From NCBI GenBank assembly GCA_021849745.1, contig JAJZSN010000016.1, positions 1-44,446 on the forward strand: a DNA stretch of 44,446 nucleotides, read 5' to 3'. The stretch comes from Bacillota bacterium (lineage in GTDB: Bacteria > Bacillota > GCA-003054495 > Carboxydocellales > JAJZSN01). The translations under genes and the position numbers were made by a program. The notes under the pieces were generated by a model. The model was not told the origin of the DNA. It searched no databases and saw only the letters and a program-made list of their open reading frames with translations. Positions 7,649-15,013 of this stretch are shown here, one piece after another; position 1 is the stretch's first letter; every line of letters begins with the position of its first letter.

Positions 7649-8341
7649 TTAAAAAACATTCGTTAATATTTGTAACCTGTCGAAATACATTAACAGACCC
7701 AACATAATTAGGAACAGCCCGCTTATTTTAAGGCTAATGCCAGAATATCTCTTTAAAACCCTTTGTAATCTGGGAAATCTATCAAACATCAGACACAGTG
7801 CCAGCAGGGGTATGGCCATCCCCAGTGCATAACTGATTAATAACACACTTCCCGCTTTGGAAGAATTGGTAGTAACCGCCACAGTCAGAACAGAGACCAA
7901 TACCGGACCCACACAAGGGGCCCATGCTAGAGCCAGAGATATGCCCAGAAAAAAAGATGTTATGTATTTTTTTTTGGGCGTATTACCGCGGGTTACCCTG
8001 TGCCTAACTGGCAAACTTATTTTAAATAAACCAAGGAGGTTTAACCCCATGAGTATTACAAAGATGCCGCCAATCTTTAATAACATAATTTGATTGATAT
8101 CCAAAAAATTACCAAGAAAGCCGGAAGCTATACCAAAACCTACAAATACCAAAACAAATCCGGTGGTAAAGATGAAAACCTGCAGCGATATACCCCAACT
8201 AGAGCGGTTATGACCATTATTTTCTGTAATAGTAGTAGCTATCTGTGAAGTATAGACAGGCAATAGGGGTATCATACACGGTGAAAAAAAGGAAAGTATT
8301 CCAGCTAAAAAAGCTGCCCACAGAGATGTGTTGATTTCCAT
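7649..8341 (-). CDS. ccdA: CcdA-type thiol:disulfide transport membrane protein
   Basis: A 230-residue protein with six hydrophobic segments, the size of CcdA. The two conserved redox-cysteine motifs are visible: FFSPCMIPLLP (about 19-29) and WAPCVGPVL (about 140-148). CcdA passes reducing electrons across the membrane to extracytoplasmic thioredoxin-like proteins, for cytochrome c maturation or disulfide control. No cytochrome biogenesis genes are near. It sits among genes for exported proteins carrying one or two Cys near the C-terminus, so a role in keeping those reduced is possible but inferred. No four-box or SigI promoter precedes it. Confidence 0.9.
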   Translation of the reverse strand: MEINTSLWAAFLAGILSFFSPCMIPLLPVYTSQIATTITENNGHNRSSWGISLQVFIFTTGFVLVFVGFGIASGFLGNFLDINQIMLLKIGGIFVILMGLNLLGLFKISLPVRHRVTRGNTPKKKYITSFFLGISLALAWAPCVGPVLVSVLTVAVTTNSSKAGSVLLISYALGMAIPLLALCLMFDRFPRLQRVLKRYSGISLKISGLFLIMLGLLMYFDRLQILTNVF

Positions 8342-8487
8342 ACGCTCCCCCCTTGTTTCGCCAGAATCAGGAAGTTTTTATACTATATTCAAATAACCAT
8401 TTAAGTATTCGCGACTAAGGGAAGCGGTTTAGAATTACTGTTCGGAAAAGGTTACTTGAAGAACTGTTTTCTTACATAACAAAGCAC

Positions 8488-8516
8488 ACCCTGCCTAATT
8501 TTTACAGGGTGCTTTG
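8488..8516. terminator. Hairpin, possible terminator
   Basis: AAAGCACACCCTG pairs imperfectly with CAGGGTGCTTT. There is no clear gene on either side that it must serve. Confidence 0.4.
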
Positions 8517-8552
8517 TGTATTATTAAAGATTTTTATTAACATATGGTCAAA

Positions 8553-8585
8553 GTAGACTCCAGCCAAAACCAGAGTCTACTTTGC
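8553..8585 (-). terminator. Terminator of the 8591 gene
   Basis: AAAGTAGACTC pairs perfectly with GAGTCTACTTT (11 bp) just after the stop. The T tract is short. Confidence 0.6.
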
Positions 8586-8590
8586 GTACC

Positions 8591-8818
8591 TTACCAATAA
8601 TAACCGTAGCCGTTGCCGTAATAACTAGATTGAGTATTGCCCGGTGGTGGGTACCACATACCACAGCCGCAACCATAACCATATCCGTAGGGATAGGCCG
8701 GTTGAGTGATATTAGGCTGTGGGGTGGCAGGTGCTGCCGATGCTTCTGTCACAGGAGCCACAATTGCAAGAACCGCTAAAAGAGCAAGAGACAGTAAACC
8801 AGTTTTGAATCTTTTCAT
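8591..8818 (-). CDS. Small exported G/Y-rich protein ending in YGYYW
   Basis: A 75-residue protein. The signal peptide (MKRFKTGLLSLALLAVLAIV...ASA-A) is followed by a 45-residue mature peptide rich in Pro, Gly and Tyr with YGYGCGCGMWYPPP and the C-terminus NGYGYYW. AAAGGAGG precedes ATG 8818. A four-box promoter lies 28 bases upstream. Unknown function; it shares the aromatic C-terminus with its neighbours. Confidence 0.85.
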   Translation of the reverse strand: MKRFKTGLLSLALLAVLAIVAPVTEASAAPATPQPNITQPAYPYGYGYGCGCGMWYPPPGNTQSSYYGNGYGYYW

Positions 8819-8846
8819 ATATTTTCCTCCTTTCTAATTTATTCAT

Positions 8847-8899
8847 ATTGTAACCATGTTTTGTTACACCAGTGTCACAACTTTTTAACATTTTTGTGA
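8847..8899 (-). promoter_or_regulatory. Four-box promoter module 5
   Basis: Boxes TCACA / TTAAA / TGACA / TAACA (exact consensus) with -10 TACAAT at offset 47. It drives the 8591 gene. Confidence 0.85.
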
Positions 8900-8943
8900 T
8901 TTTTCTAAAAACTATGCCAGGGTTCAAATTAAGTCATCTTACA

Positions 8944-8982
8944 ATAAAAAAAAGAGGTGCACCTGTGTGAAGTGCACCTTCC
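8944..8982 (-). terminator. Terminator of the SLH protein gene
   Basis: Minus strand AAGGTGCAC pairs with GTGCACCTCTT, followed by a long T tract. Confidence 0.8.
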
Positions 8983-8990
8983 TTTAATAT

Positions 8991-10421
8991 TTACTGGGCC
9001 GGTGTTGTGGTTGCCGGTGTTGTGGTATCTGCAGGAGTTGTAGTAGCCGGTGTTGTAGTATCTGCAGGTGTTGTAGTTGCCGGTGTTGTGGTATCTGCAG
9101 GTGTGGTAGTAGCCGGTGTTGTGGTATCTGCAGGTGTTGTGGTAGCTGGTGTTGTAGTATCAGCAGGTGTTGTGGTTGCCGGTGTTGTGGTATCTGCAGG
9201 CGCTGTGGTTGCCGGTGCAGTTTGCTGGTTGCTGACAGCATCAATCATTATCACGTTACCAGCAGCGTCGAGGGCAACTTGAACCACATCCCCTGCCTTG
9301 ATGTCATTGATGGTGGCAGGAGCATTATTAACCCAAACATATACGCTCTCAGCAACCGAAAGGGTTTTGGTATCCCCGTTGGTTAAAGTTACCGTAATGC
9401 TGCCGTTTTCCACGGAAGACAGGGTCCCAACTTGGCTGTTGTTCATCATATTGTTATCTAACATCATGTTACCGTTCATTTGATTTAGACAACGGTCCAG
9501 TATTACACACATTTCTGCCCTGGAAATAGGTTTATTAGGCTGGAAGGTTTGGTCGGGATAGCCTGCAAAAATACCTTTTTCCATTGCGATTTTTACATAC
9601 CCTTGCATGTCTGCGGGTATGGCAGAGCTGTCTTTAAAAGTAAGGTTGGCAGTTTGGGCTGCGGCGGCCTGGTCTTCCAGACCCAGTAAACGTACAGCCA
9701 TTTGGGCTACCCAGAGCCTGGTGGCCGGCTTTTCGGGTGATAATTTGTTGCCGTCTGTGCCGGGTGTTAACAGTTGCTGGTTAACTGCCCAGTTAATGTG
9801 GTTAGCGGCCCAGGCCGGAGCGTCTACATAGGTACTTTGACCTGTAACCTGGTTGGCATTTTGGCTTCGGGCAATTAAGCTGATAGCCTCAGCCCGGTTT
9901 ACCGACTGGTTAGGCTTAAAGCTGCCGTCCGGGTATCCTTTTACCATATCTGTGTTTTGCATTTTCATAATATAGGGGGCTGCCCACATGGCATCTCTCA
10001 TATCGTTAAAATGACCTTTTCTATCTCCGCTGTGTTGACCTGATTGATTCTGATTGTTGGGGTTAGCCTGTCCGCTATTCCAGTTGCCCTGATTGTTATT
10101 TCCCCAGTTATTGTTCTGGTTCATATGCATGTCGGAACCCCAGTTGGAGTTACTGTTATGATTATCATTTCCTTGGTAACCCCCGCTGTTGCTGCCACCT
10201 CTCGATCCATAACTACCACTGTTACTTCCACCGCTCCATCCGGAATCACCGTCAGAGTGACTACCTCCACCGCTCCAACCGGAACTGCTGCCAGAGCTGC
10301 TGCCGCCAGAATGACTGCCCCCGCCTGAGTGTCCTCCACCGGAGCCGCCCCAAGCAAAGGCAGACCCGGCAAGACTTAAACATAAAACACCAGTAAGAAA
10401 AACAGATGCCAATTTTTTCAC
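8991..10421 (-). CDS. SLH-domain surface protein with G/S/W-rich and TPADTTTPATT repeat regions
   Basis: A 476-residue surface protein. GTG 10421 has AAGGAGG 9 bases upstream. A signal peptide (to AFA-W) precedes a Gly/Ser/His/Trp-rich region (about 24-130: GGSGGGHSGGG, SGWSGG, then N/W/Q). About three SLH modules follow (about 136-320: DMVKGYPDGSFKPNQSVNRAEA, INWAVNQQLL, GIFAGYPDQTFQPNKPISRAEM). A beta-rich domain (about 335-405) and an 11-residue repeat (PADTTTPATTT) form the C-terminus. SLH modules bind pyruvylated wall polymers, so the protein is probably wall-anchored. The upstream promoter is SigI-type. It does not end in Trp, unlike its neighbours. Confidence 0.9.
   Translation of the reverse strand: MKKLASVFLTGVLCLSLAGSAFAWGGSGGGHSGGGSHSGGSSSGSSSGWSGGGSHSDGDSGWSGGSNSGSYGSRGGSNSGGYQGNDNHNSNSNWGSDMHMNQNNNWGNNNQGNWNSGQANPNNQNQSGQHSGDRKGHFNDMRDAMWAAPYIMKMQNTDMVKGYPDGSFKPNQSVNRAEAISLIARSQNANQVTGQSTYVDAPAWAANHINWAVNQQLLTPGTDGNKLSPEKPATRLWVAQMAVRLLGLEDQAAAAQTANLTFKDSSAIPADMQGYVKIAMEKGIFAGYPDQTFQPNKPISRAEMCVILDRCLNQMNGNMMLDNNMMNNSQVGTLSSVENGSITVTLTNGDTKTLSVAESVYVWVNNAPATINDIKAGDVVQVALDAAGNVIMIDAVSNQQTAPATTAPADTTTPATTTPADTTTPATTTPADTTTPATTTPADTTTPATTTPADTTTPATTTPADTTTPATTTPAQ
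9001..9213 (-). repeat. 33-bp in-frame tandem repeat, about 6 copies
   Basis: The unit encodes PADTTTPATTT, and copies differ by a few third-position changes. Expansion or contraction would leave the frame intact. Confidence 0.85.
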
Positions 10422-10514
10422 TTAATTGAACCTCCTTGTAGTAATATTTTTTTGTTTGCCAGGTAGCCTAAATTTTGCTAACACCCCTCCTCCATCTTTA
10501 CTCCTTACCAACTT

Positions 10515-10544
10515 ATCCGAAGAAGTTCTTCTATTTATGTGGGT
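10515..10544 (-). promoter_or_regulatory. SigI-type promoter e
   Basis: ACCCACATAAA, 14 bases, then CGGAT on the minus strand, 94 bases before the SLH gene start. Confidence 0.75.
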
Positions 10545-10578
10545 AACATTGGTTAATTTTTTATATTTTTCCCTTTGA

Positions 10579-10612
10579 TGAAAAAAGAGCCGATAAATGC
10601 CGACTCTTTCAA
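10579..10612 (-). terminator. Terminator of htrA
   Basis: Minus strand AAAGAGTCGGC pairs with GCCGACTCTTT-like GCCGGCTCTTTTTT (one mismatch), then a T tract. Confidence 0.75.
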
Positions 10613-10648
10613 AAGTGCACGTTTTTATGGTGGTTGATTACGTTCCAT

Positions 10649-11788
10649 TTATTGCTCAGCCGGTCTCTCCTCAGTTAGAACGTTAATTTTTACAGTACTA
10701 CCCCTGCGGAATATCTCCATTTGCACCTGGGAACCCACTTTCTTTTTCTGCAGGGTCTTACCTAAATCTTTGTCACTTTCTATCTTACTTCCGTCGATGC
10801 TTAAAACAATATCTCCTTCATATATTCCTGCCTTATCAGCGGGTCCGCCCGGAACGACCCTGTAGATGACAGCACCTGTGGAACCCTCATAACCAAGGTA
10901 TTGCAAAATATCCGGGGTAACGGGACTGATTTGTACTCCCAGCCAGGGACGTTTTACGCTCCCCTGCTTGATCAGTTCATCTAAAACTTCTTTTACCGTG
11001 GTGGTGGGAATAGCAAAACCAATCCCCTGGGCCTGGGCGTTGATGGCAGTATTAATACCAATTACCTCACCCTTTAAATTTAATAAAGGGCCTCCGCTGT
11101 TACCCGGGTTGATAGAAGCATCGGTTTGCAGAAGGTGCTCAAAGCTGCGGCCATCTATCTCCAGTGGCCGTTCTTTGGCGCTAATAACTCCGGTGGTTAC
11201 TGTGTCTTCCAAGCCAAAGGGGCTGCCAATAGCAATGACCCAATTGCCTACCCGGATTTGATTTGAATCTCCCAGTGTAAGGGTTGACAAATCCTTTCCT
11301 TCTATTTTAAGTACAGCCAGGTCGAGGGATGGTTCTGCCCCTATTAATTGAACCGGATAGGGTTTCTTATGCCCTTTGACCAAAACTGTAATTTCTGCAG
11401 CACCCTCAATAACATGCTGGTTTGTAAGTATGTAGCCGTCTTTGGAAATAACAAATCCTGAACCAAGCCCGCTTTGATACTGGGGTTGGGGTATTATACC
11501 AAAATAACCTCTAAAAAACGGGTCATCATTAAGGGGATTATTGTTATACCCATTCATTTTAACCACGGTGTTTATCTTGACGACAGCAGGACCTGCCTGT
11601 TCTACGATGTTGGCTATGGTATCAGGACCCACACCGGGGAAGCTGGCATAGGCCACTCCCTCTTGTTGAGCGGCTGTTCTTTGCTTTGGTGCAATATCCT
11701 TGACCAGGGTATAACCGCCGGCAAACATAATGCCTGAAAAAAAGGCCAGAACCAAGACAAATTGAGCTAGTTTCTTCCACCCTGTCAT
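10649..11788 (-). CDS. htrA: HtrA/DegP-type membrane serine protease with PDZ domain
   Basis: A 379-residue protease and chaperone of the outer membrane face. One N-terminal membrane anchor (about 7-29) is followed by a trypsin-like domain with a complete triad: H125 (TNQHVIE), D156 (LDLAVLKI) and S231 (GNSGGPL). A single PDZ domain occupies about 283-375 (RPWLGVQISPVTP, GGPADKAGIYEGDIVLSIDG). HtrA enzymes degrade misfolded exported proteins. Their PDZ domains bind free C-terminal residues, often aromatic or hydrophobic. This fits the many Trp-terminated exported proteins encoded around it. It lies 87 bases behind the 11876 gene with a terminator-like hairpin between, so partial read-through is likely. 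Confidence 0.93.
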   Translation of the reverse strand: MTGWKKLAQFVLVLAFFSGIMFAGGYTLVKDIAPKQRTAAQQEGVAYASFPGVGPDTIANIVEQAGPAVVKINTVVKMNGYNNNPLNDDPFFRGYFGIIPQPQYQSGLGSGFVISKDGYILTNQHVIEGAAEITVLVKGHKKPYPVQLIGAEPSLDLAVLKIEGKDLSTLTLGDSNQIRVGNWVIAIGSPFGLEDTVTTGVISAKERPLEIDGRSFEHLLQTDASINPGNSGGPLLNLKGEVIGINTAINAQAQGIGFAIPTTTVKEVLDELIKQGSVKRPWLGVQISPVTPDILQYLGYEGSTGAVIYRVVPGGPADKAGIYEGDIVLSIDGSKIESDKDLGKTLQKKKVGSQVQMEIFRRGSTVKINVLTEERPAEQ

Positions 11789-11842
11789 TTCTATCTACCT
11801 CTCCATAAATAGATGTAAACACAGTCCCTTTCTCTTAAAGGG

Positions 11843-11866
11843 AAAAACCCCCGTTGAGGGGGTTAT
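11843..11866 (-). terminator. Hairpin between the 11876 gene and htrA
   Basis: Minus strand AACCCCC-TCAA-CGGGGGTT followed by TTT. It is a moderate terminator or attenuator before htrA. Confidence 0.6.
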
Positions 11867-11875
11867 TGGGTTTAT

Positions 11876-12226
11876 TTACCAACACCAACCGTAATATCCG
11901 CCGCCCATCATGCCAGGGCCCATACCATAGTAGCCGTTGCCCATCATGGGGCCATTACCATTCTGTTGCATATAATCTTTCATGCTGTCAATTTGCTGCT
12001 TCCATGCCTTTGCTTGTTCCTCTGTGATATACCCGTATGACAGCATCTGATCTACCTGGGCCTTACGCCATTCAAACATCTGGTTGAAATAGTCCTGAGC
12101 CTGTTGAGTATAAGAATCTTGGGCCTGTGTCTGGTCGGTACTGGTTCCCGCCGCGAAAGCCCCAGGAACCAGCATGGCCAGCATGGCCATTACAACTAAC
12201 CCTAGTACAACTAACTTCTTTTTCAT
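11876..12226 (-). CDS. Exported DUF2680-like protein ending in YYGWCW
   Basis: A 116-residue exported protein. The signal peptide (MKKKLVVLGLVVMAMLAMLVPGAFA-A) is followed by a helical part of the type seen in DUF2680 proteins (YFNQMFEWRKAQVDQMLSYG, YITEEQAKAWKQQIDSMKDY). A Met/Gly/Tyr tail (GPMMGNGYYGMGPGMMGGG) ends YYGWCW. GGAGG precedes ATG 12226. A four-box promoter lies 52 bases upstream. The family function is unknown to me. The Met- and Cys-rich tail could bind metal, which is inferred only. Confidence 0.85.
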   Translation of the reverse strand: MKKKLVVLGLVVMAMLAMLVPGAFAAGTSTDQTQAQDSYTQQAQDYFNQMFEWRKAQVDQMLSYGYITEEQAKAWKQQIDSMKDYMQQNGNGPMMGNGYYGMGPGMMGGGYYGWCW

Positions 12227-12277
12227 TTAAAATTCCTCCCCCTTGTTTTGATTTATGTAATCACTTCCTATGCTTTT

Positions 12278-12330
12278 ACTATAACAGTATATTTTTACAG
12301 GAATGTCACAGGAATTTAAACTTTTTGTGA
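12278..12330 (-). promoter_or_regulatory. Four-box promoter module 6
   Basis: Boxes TCACA / TTAAA / TGACA / TAAAA with -10 TATAGT at offset 47. It drives the 11876 gene and perhaps htrA. Confidence 0.8.
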
Positions 12331-12384
12331 TAATCAAGAAATTTTATCCAATTATTTGTATAACCAGCTAATTATTAGAAGGTG

Positions 12385-12414
12385 ACCCACAAAAAATAAA
12401 ATACGTTTACGGAT
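12385..12414 (+). promoter_or_regulatory. SigI-type promoter f
   Basis: ACCCACAAAAA, 14 bases, then CGGAT, 23 bases before the half-sigma gene. Confidence 0.7.
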
Positions 12415-12437
12415 AACTGAATACAGGGGGTGATCTT

Positions 12438-12986
12438 TTGTTCGGTGCCCAAACAAACAATTTCTTATTGTTGGCTCAAAAAGGTGACCCGTATGCCCGT
12501 AGTATCCTGCTGGCAAGCAATAAAAATTTCGTCAAAAAAACGGCCTCGCAGATTTGTAACAGGGTTTTACACTGGCATGTAGATGAGGAACTGGATGTAG
12601 CCCTGAACGCCTTTGATGATGCCATTGACAGTTTTTCAAAGTCGAAGGAAGACAATTTTTTCTATTACGCGGAAAAAATAATCTATTTGCGTTTATATCA
12701 GCATTTAGAAAGAGAAGACACGCCAGGCGAACATGCCAGTCAGCTAAACTTGAAAAATCAGCCTTCTCTAACGGGTAAGCCGGATGCCTGGGACAGACAA
12801 AAATGGATATACCTGTTATGTGAAAACCACAAGGAGGTTTTGGAAGCATACGGCGTTTCCCATGAAGACCTCCTGGGGCGTGAGCAGAAAGACTGCGGGC
12901 TGGTAGTACAGTTAAAAGTTAAAATCCATGCGGCACGGGAAGCGCTGAGAAAACACTGGGAATCCTTTAAAGAAGAAATTGGTTAG
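12438..12986 (+). CDS. SigI-related protein lacking the C-terminal DNA-binding half
   Basis: A 182-residue protein, against about 240 for full SigI. GGGGGTGA lies 4 bases before TTG 12438. The N-terminal sigma region-2-like part is recognisable next to the complete SigI at 14283: LLLAQKGDPYARSILL against LVTLAQQGDDQVREELI, DEELDVALNAFDDAIDSFS against DDELSIALLAFNEAINSYS, then IIYLRLYQHLERED. The part that should hold the -35-binding helix (KTKRIPAKDLEES, VSRRVLENGRKYI in the complete SigI) is replaced by an unrelated charged helix. It has a SigI-type promoter and no adjacent rsgI. It may be a decaying sigma, a sigma that works without region 4, or a decoy that occupies RsgI. Confidence 0.75.
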   Translation: MFGAQTNNFLLLAQKGDPYARSILLASNKNFVKKTASQICNRVLHWHVDEELDVALNAFDDAIDSFSKSKEDNFFYYAEKIIYLRLYQHLEREDTPGEHASQLNLKNQPSLTGKPDAWDRQKWIYLLCENHKEVLEAYGVSHEDLLGREQKDCGLVVQLKVKIHAAREALRKHWESFKEEIG

Positions 12987-13031
12987 TGCCGCCTTTCTTA
13001 AATAAGCTACAATTTCTTGTAGCTACACAGA

Positions 13032-13076
13032 TGCAAAAAGCACCCGGGAACCAGCGGTTTTCCAGGTGCTTTTCTT
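13032..13076. terminator. Bidirectional terminator between convergent genes
   Basis: AAAAAGCACC pairs with GGTGCTTTTC, with A on the left and T on the right, between the stops at 12986 and 13098. Confidence 0.75.
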
Positions 13077-13097
13077 TACATCTTTTTTCTACATATC

Positions 13098-13355
13098 CTA
13101 GCGAGACAGTTGTTCTTTCATTCTTTTGTATTCTTCCTCGGTGATTTCGTTTTTGGCGTAACGGGTACCCAGTACCTCCAGGGCCGCCGACGACCCGTAG
13201 CCAGGTGATCTCTTAACCACCTTCAAGAGACCGTAGATTATCAACCCTACAATAACAATCGGAACCAACATGGACAGGATCATGCCAACCCATCCGCCAA
13301 CACCGGACATCATGCCCATACCAGGCCAACCCATGCCATAACCACCACACCACAT
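13098..13355 (-). CDS. Small SHOCT-domain membrane protein
   Basis: An 85-residue protein. A G/M/W/C-rich N-terminus (MWCGGYGMGWPGMGMM) is followed by one or two close hydrophobic segments (about 19-47). A C-terminal SHOCT-like helix follows (LEVLGTRYAKNEITEEEYKRMKEQL). SHOCT domains occur at the ends of many membrane proteins and may mediate oligomerisation. AAAGGGG precedes ATG 13355. It has its own four-box promoter. The N-terminal GYGMGW also occurs in the 42-residue protein at 19463-19591. Confidence 0.85.
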   Translation of the reverse strand: MWCGGYGMGWPGMGMMSGVGGWVGMILSMLVPIVIVGLIIYGLLKVVKRSPGYGSSAALEVLGTRYAKNEITEEEYKRMKEQLSR

Positions 13356-13397
13356 ACTGTTTACCCCTTTCTGATGTTTTTTGTATTTCCTTTACTA

Positions 13398-13450
13398 ATT
13401 GTACCCACTCTTTGTTACAGCCCCGTTACAGGTTTTTAACATTTTTGTGA
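13398..13450 (-). promoter_or_regulatory. Four-box promoter module 7
   Basis: Boxes TCACA / TTAAA / TAACG / TAACA with -10 TACAAT at offset 47. It drives the 13098 gene. Confidence 0.8.
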
Positions 13451-13514
13451 TATTTAGCCAATTACCTTAACTAAACAACAGGCTCCTTGCGAAATCTGTG
13501 ATAGAGAATATGCA

Positions 13515-14051
13515 TTACCAGTGTCCCATCGACCTGCTTCTCCAGCCGTTACCGTTATCGTACCACTCATAGTTTGGCTGATAGTCCGGCGGTACAGCAA
13601 TCATAGGCCCGCAATCCCAGCCGGGGTAATAACCTGGACCTGGTTGATACATGGTGTTCGGCTGGGTATTTTGTGCCGGTTGTGAGGTTAAGCCGGGCTG
13701 CGAAGCATCCTGTACCTGCTGCTGAGGTGCATTTTGCACCTGCTGTGGAGGTTGTGCAGTAGTTGTAGGCTGCCCGTTTGTGGCAGCGGGTGGTGTCGCC
13801 CCATTATCAACTGCCGAGGGATTATCATTTAATTGAGTAGCCTCTGTACTACTGCTGTTATTATTAATAGCCGGTATTGCATCGTTGGGCGACAATAACT
13901 CTTCCTGTTGCTGCGTAGTCTGGTTCTTCTGACCGTTTTCACCCGTTATAAACTTATAAGGATCTGCGAGGACATTAGTCAGGGGCAGGACCAGGGCAAG
14001 GATGAGTATAATGCCCAGCGCAATGAGTGCTATGTTCTTCTTTGACCACAT
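13515..14051 (-). CDS. Exported or anchored Q/P-rich protein ending in MGHW
   Basis: A 178-residue protein. ATG 14051 (MWSKKNIALIAL) is chosen because GGGGAAGAGAG lies just before it; GTG 14054 is adjacent. A hydrophobic N-terminal segment with PLTNVLA may be a signal peptide or anchor. A long T/Q/N/P linker follows. The C-terminal part is PDYQPNYEWYDNGNGWRSRS, and the last residues are MGHW. The same architecture and the PxYxWYDN motif recur in the frameshifted gene at 19752-20236, so the two are paralogs. Four-box promoter upstream. Function unknown. Confidence 0.82.
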   Translation of the reverse strand: MWSKKNIALIALGIILILALVLPLTNVLADPYKFITGENGQKNQTTQQQEELLSPNDAIPAINNNSSSTEATQLNDNPSAVDNGATPPAATNGQPTTTAQPPQQVQNAPQQQVQDASQPGLTSQPAQNTQPNTMYQPGPGYYPGWDCGPMIAVPPDYQPNYEWYDNGNGWRSRSMGHW

Positions 14052-14085
14052 CACATTTCTCTCTTCCCCTCGTATTTTTATCCCC

Positions 14086-14138
14086 ATTCTAACCCACTAA
14101 CTTCACAGGATTGTTACAAGTTTTTAACATTTTTGTCA
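14086..14138 (-). promoter_or_regulatory. Four-box promoter module 8
   Basis: Boxes TGACA / TTAAA / TAACA / TGAAG with -10 TAGAAT at offset 47. It drives the 13515 gene, and only 13 bases separate it from divergent module 9. Confidence 0.75.
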
Positions 14139-14151
14139 CATAAGCGTTATG

Positions 14152-14204
14152 TCACAAAAAGTTTACATTGCTGTGACAATGGCGACAAATTCAGACGTTA
14201 AACT
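14152..14204 (+). promoter_or_regulatory. Four-box promoter module 9
   Basis: Boxes TCACA / TTACA / TGACA / ACAAA with -10 TAAACT at offset 47. It drives sigI-rsgI, which puts SigI under the same putative regulator as the exported proteins. Confidence 0.8.
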
Positions 14205-14282
14205 AGAGAAAAGGATTGACCCGGCATCAATATATTAGCCAGCACTTTTGTCTGCTGAAAACATGTAAGCGGAGTGATTTAT

Positions 14283-14993
14283 TTGAGCGATACAGTTTTA
14301 CAACTCGTTACGTTAGCTCAACAAGGGGACGACCAGGTCCGGGAGGAATTAATTTATCAGTGCAAGCCTTTTATTCAAAAGGTCTGTTTTCATATTTGTA
14401 AGAGAAACCTGACCTGGGAAAACGATGACGAGTTAAGCATTGCCCTGCTGGCCTTTAACGAAGCCATCAACTCTTACAGTTCGGAGAAGACAGCCAGCTT
14501 TCAGACCTTTGCCCGTCAGATTATTCATCAAAGGTTGGTGGATTTTTTCCGCCGGGAGGGACGTCACCAGCATTTGCCCTTTTCAAGTTTTTCCGAGGAA
14601 GAAGAAACTGAGCTAAGTTTGGCCGAATGTTCCCAGTCCTTAGAAAATTACAAGTTAAAGACAGAGCAAGAAGAATTGGCCGAGATGATGATTGAGTTTG
14701 AGCAACGGCTGCAGGAATTTGGCACCTCGCTGGAAGAGCTGGCAGATGTTTGCCCAAAACATAGAGATACCAGGGAAAAATTATTACAAGTTGCCAGAAT
14801 CTTAACAGACAATGAAACTATGCTTGCCTCCTTTCATAAAACCAAACGTATTCCCGCCAAAGACCTGGAAGAATCGGCAAAGGTAAGCAGGAGAGTTTTG
14901 GAAAATGGTCGTAAATATATTGTAGCCCTGGTGATTATATTATCCGAGGCTCGATTCTCCGCCTTTAAATCCTTTGCAGGTTTGGACCGCTAG
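14283..14993 (+). CDS. sigI: SigI-type RNA polymerase sigma factor
   Basis: A 236-residue sigma factor of the SigI family. TTG 14283 is chosen (GGAGTGA 5 bases upstream); GTG 14274 overlaps that site. Region 2 is visible (about 45-95: DDELSIALLAFNEAINSYS, FQTFARQIIHQRLVDFFRRE). The C-terminal SigI domain with its DNA-binding helix is present too (RIPAKDLEESAKVSRRVLEN, then RKYIVALVIIL). The rsgI gene follows 20 bases later, the standard sigma/anti-sigma operon. Target promoters of the known SigI type (CCC-rich -35, CGAA-like -10) occur eight times in the window. Its own promoter is four-box, not SigI-type. Confidence 0.93.
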   Translation: MSDTVLQLVTLAQQGDDQVREELIYQCKPFIQKVCFHICKRNLTWENDDELSIALLAFNEAINSYSSEKTASFQTFARQIIHQRLVDFFRREGRHQHLPFSSFSEEEETELSLAECSQSLENYKLKTEQEELAEMMIEFEQRLQEFGTSLEELADVCPKHRDTREKLLQVARILTDNETMLASFHKTKRIPAKDLEESAKVSRRVLENGRKYIVALVIILSEARFSAFKSFAGLDR

Positions 14994-15013
14994 CCGGAAA
15001 GAGGGTATCTGCT

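Noticed and set aside
9001..9213. CRISPR-like regular repeat
   Set aside because: It is a 33-bp tandem repeat without spacers, in frame in the SLH gene.
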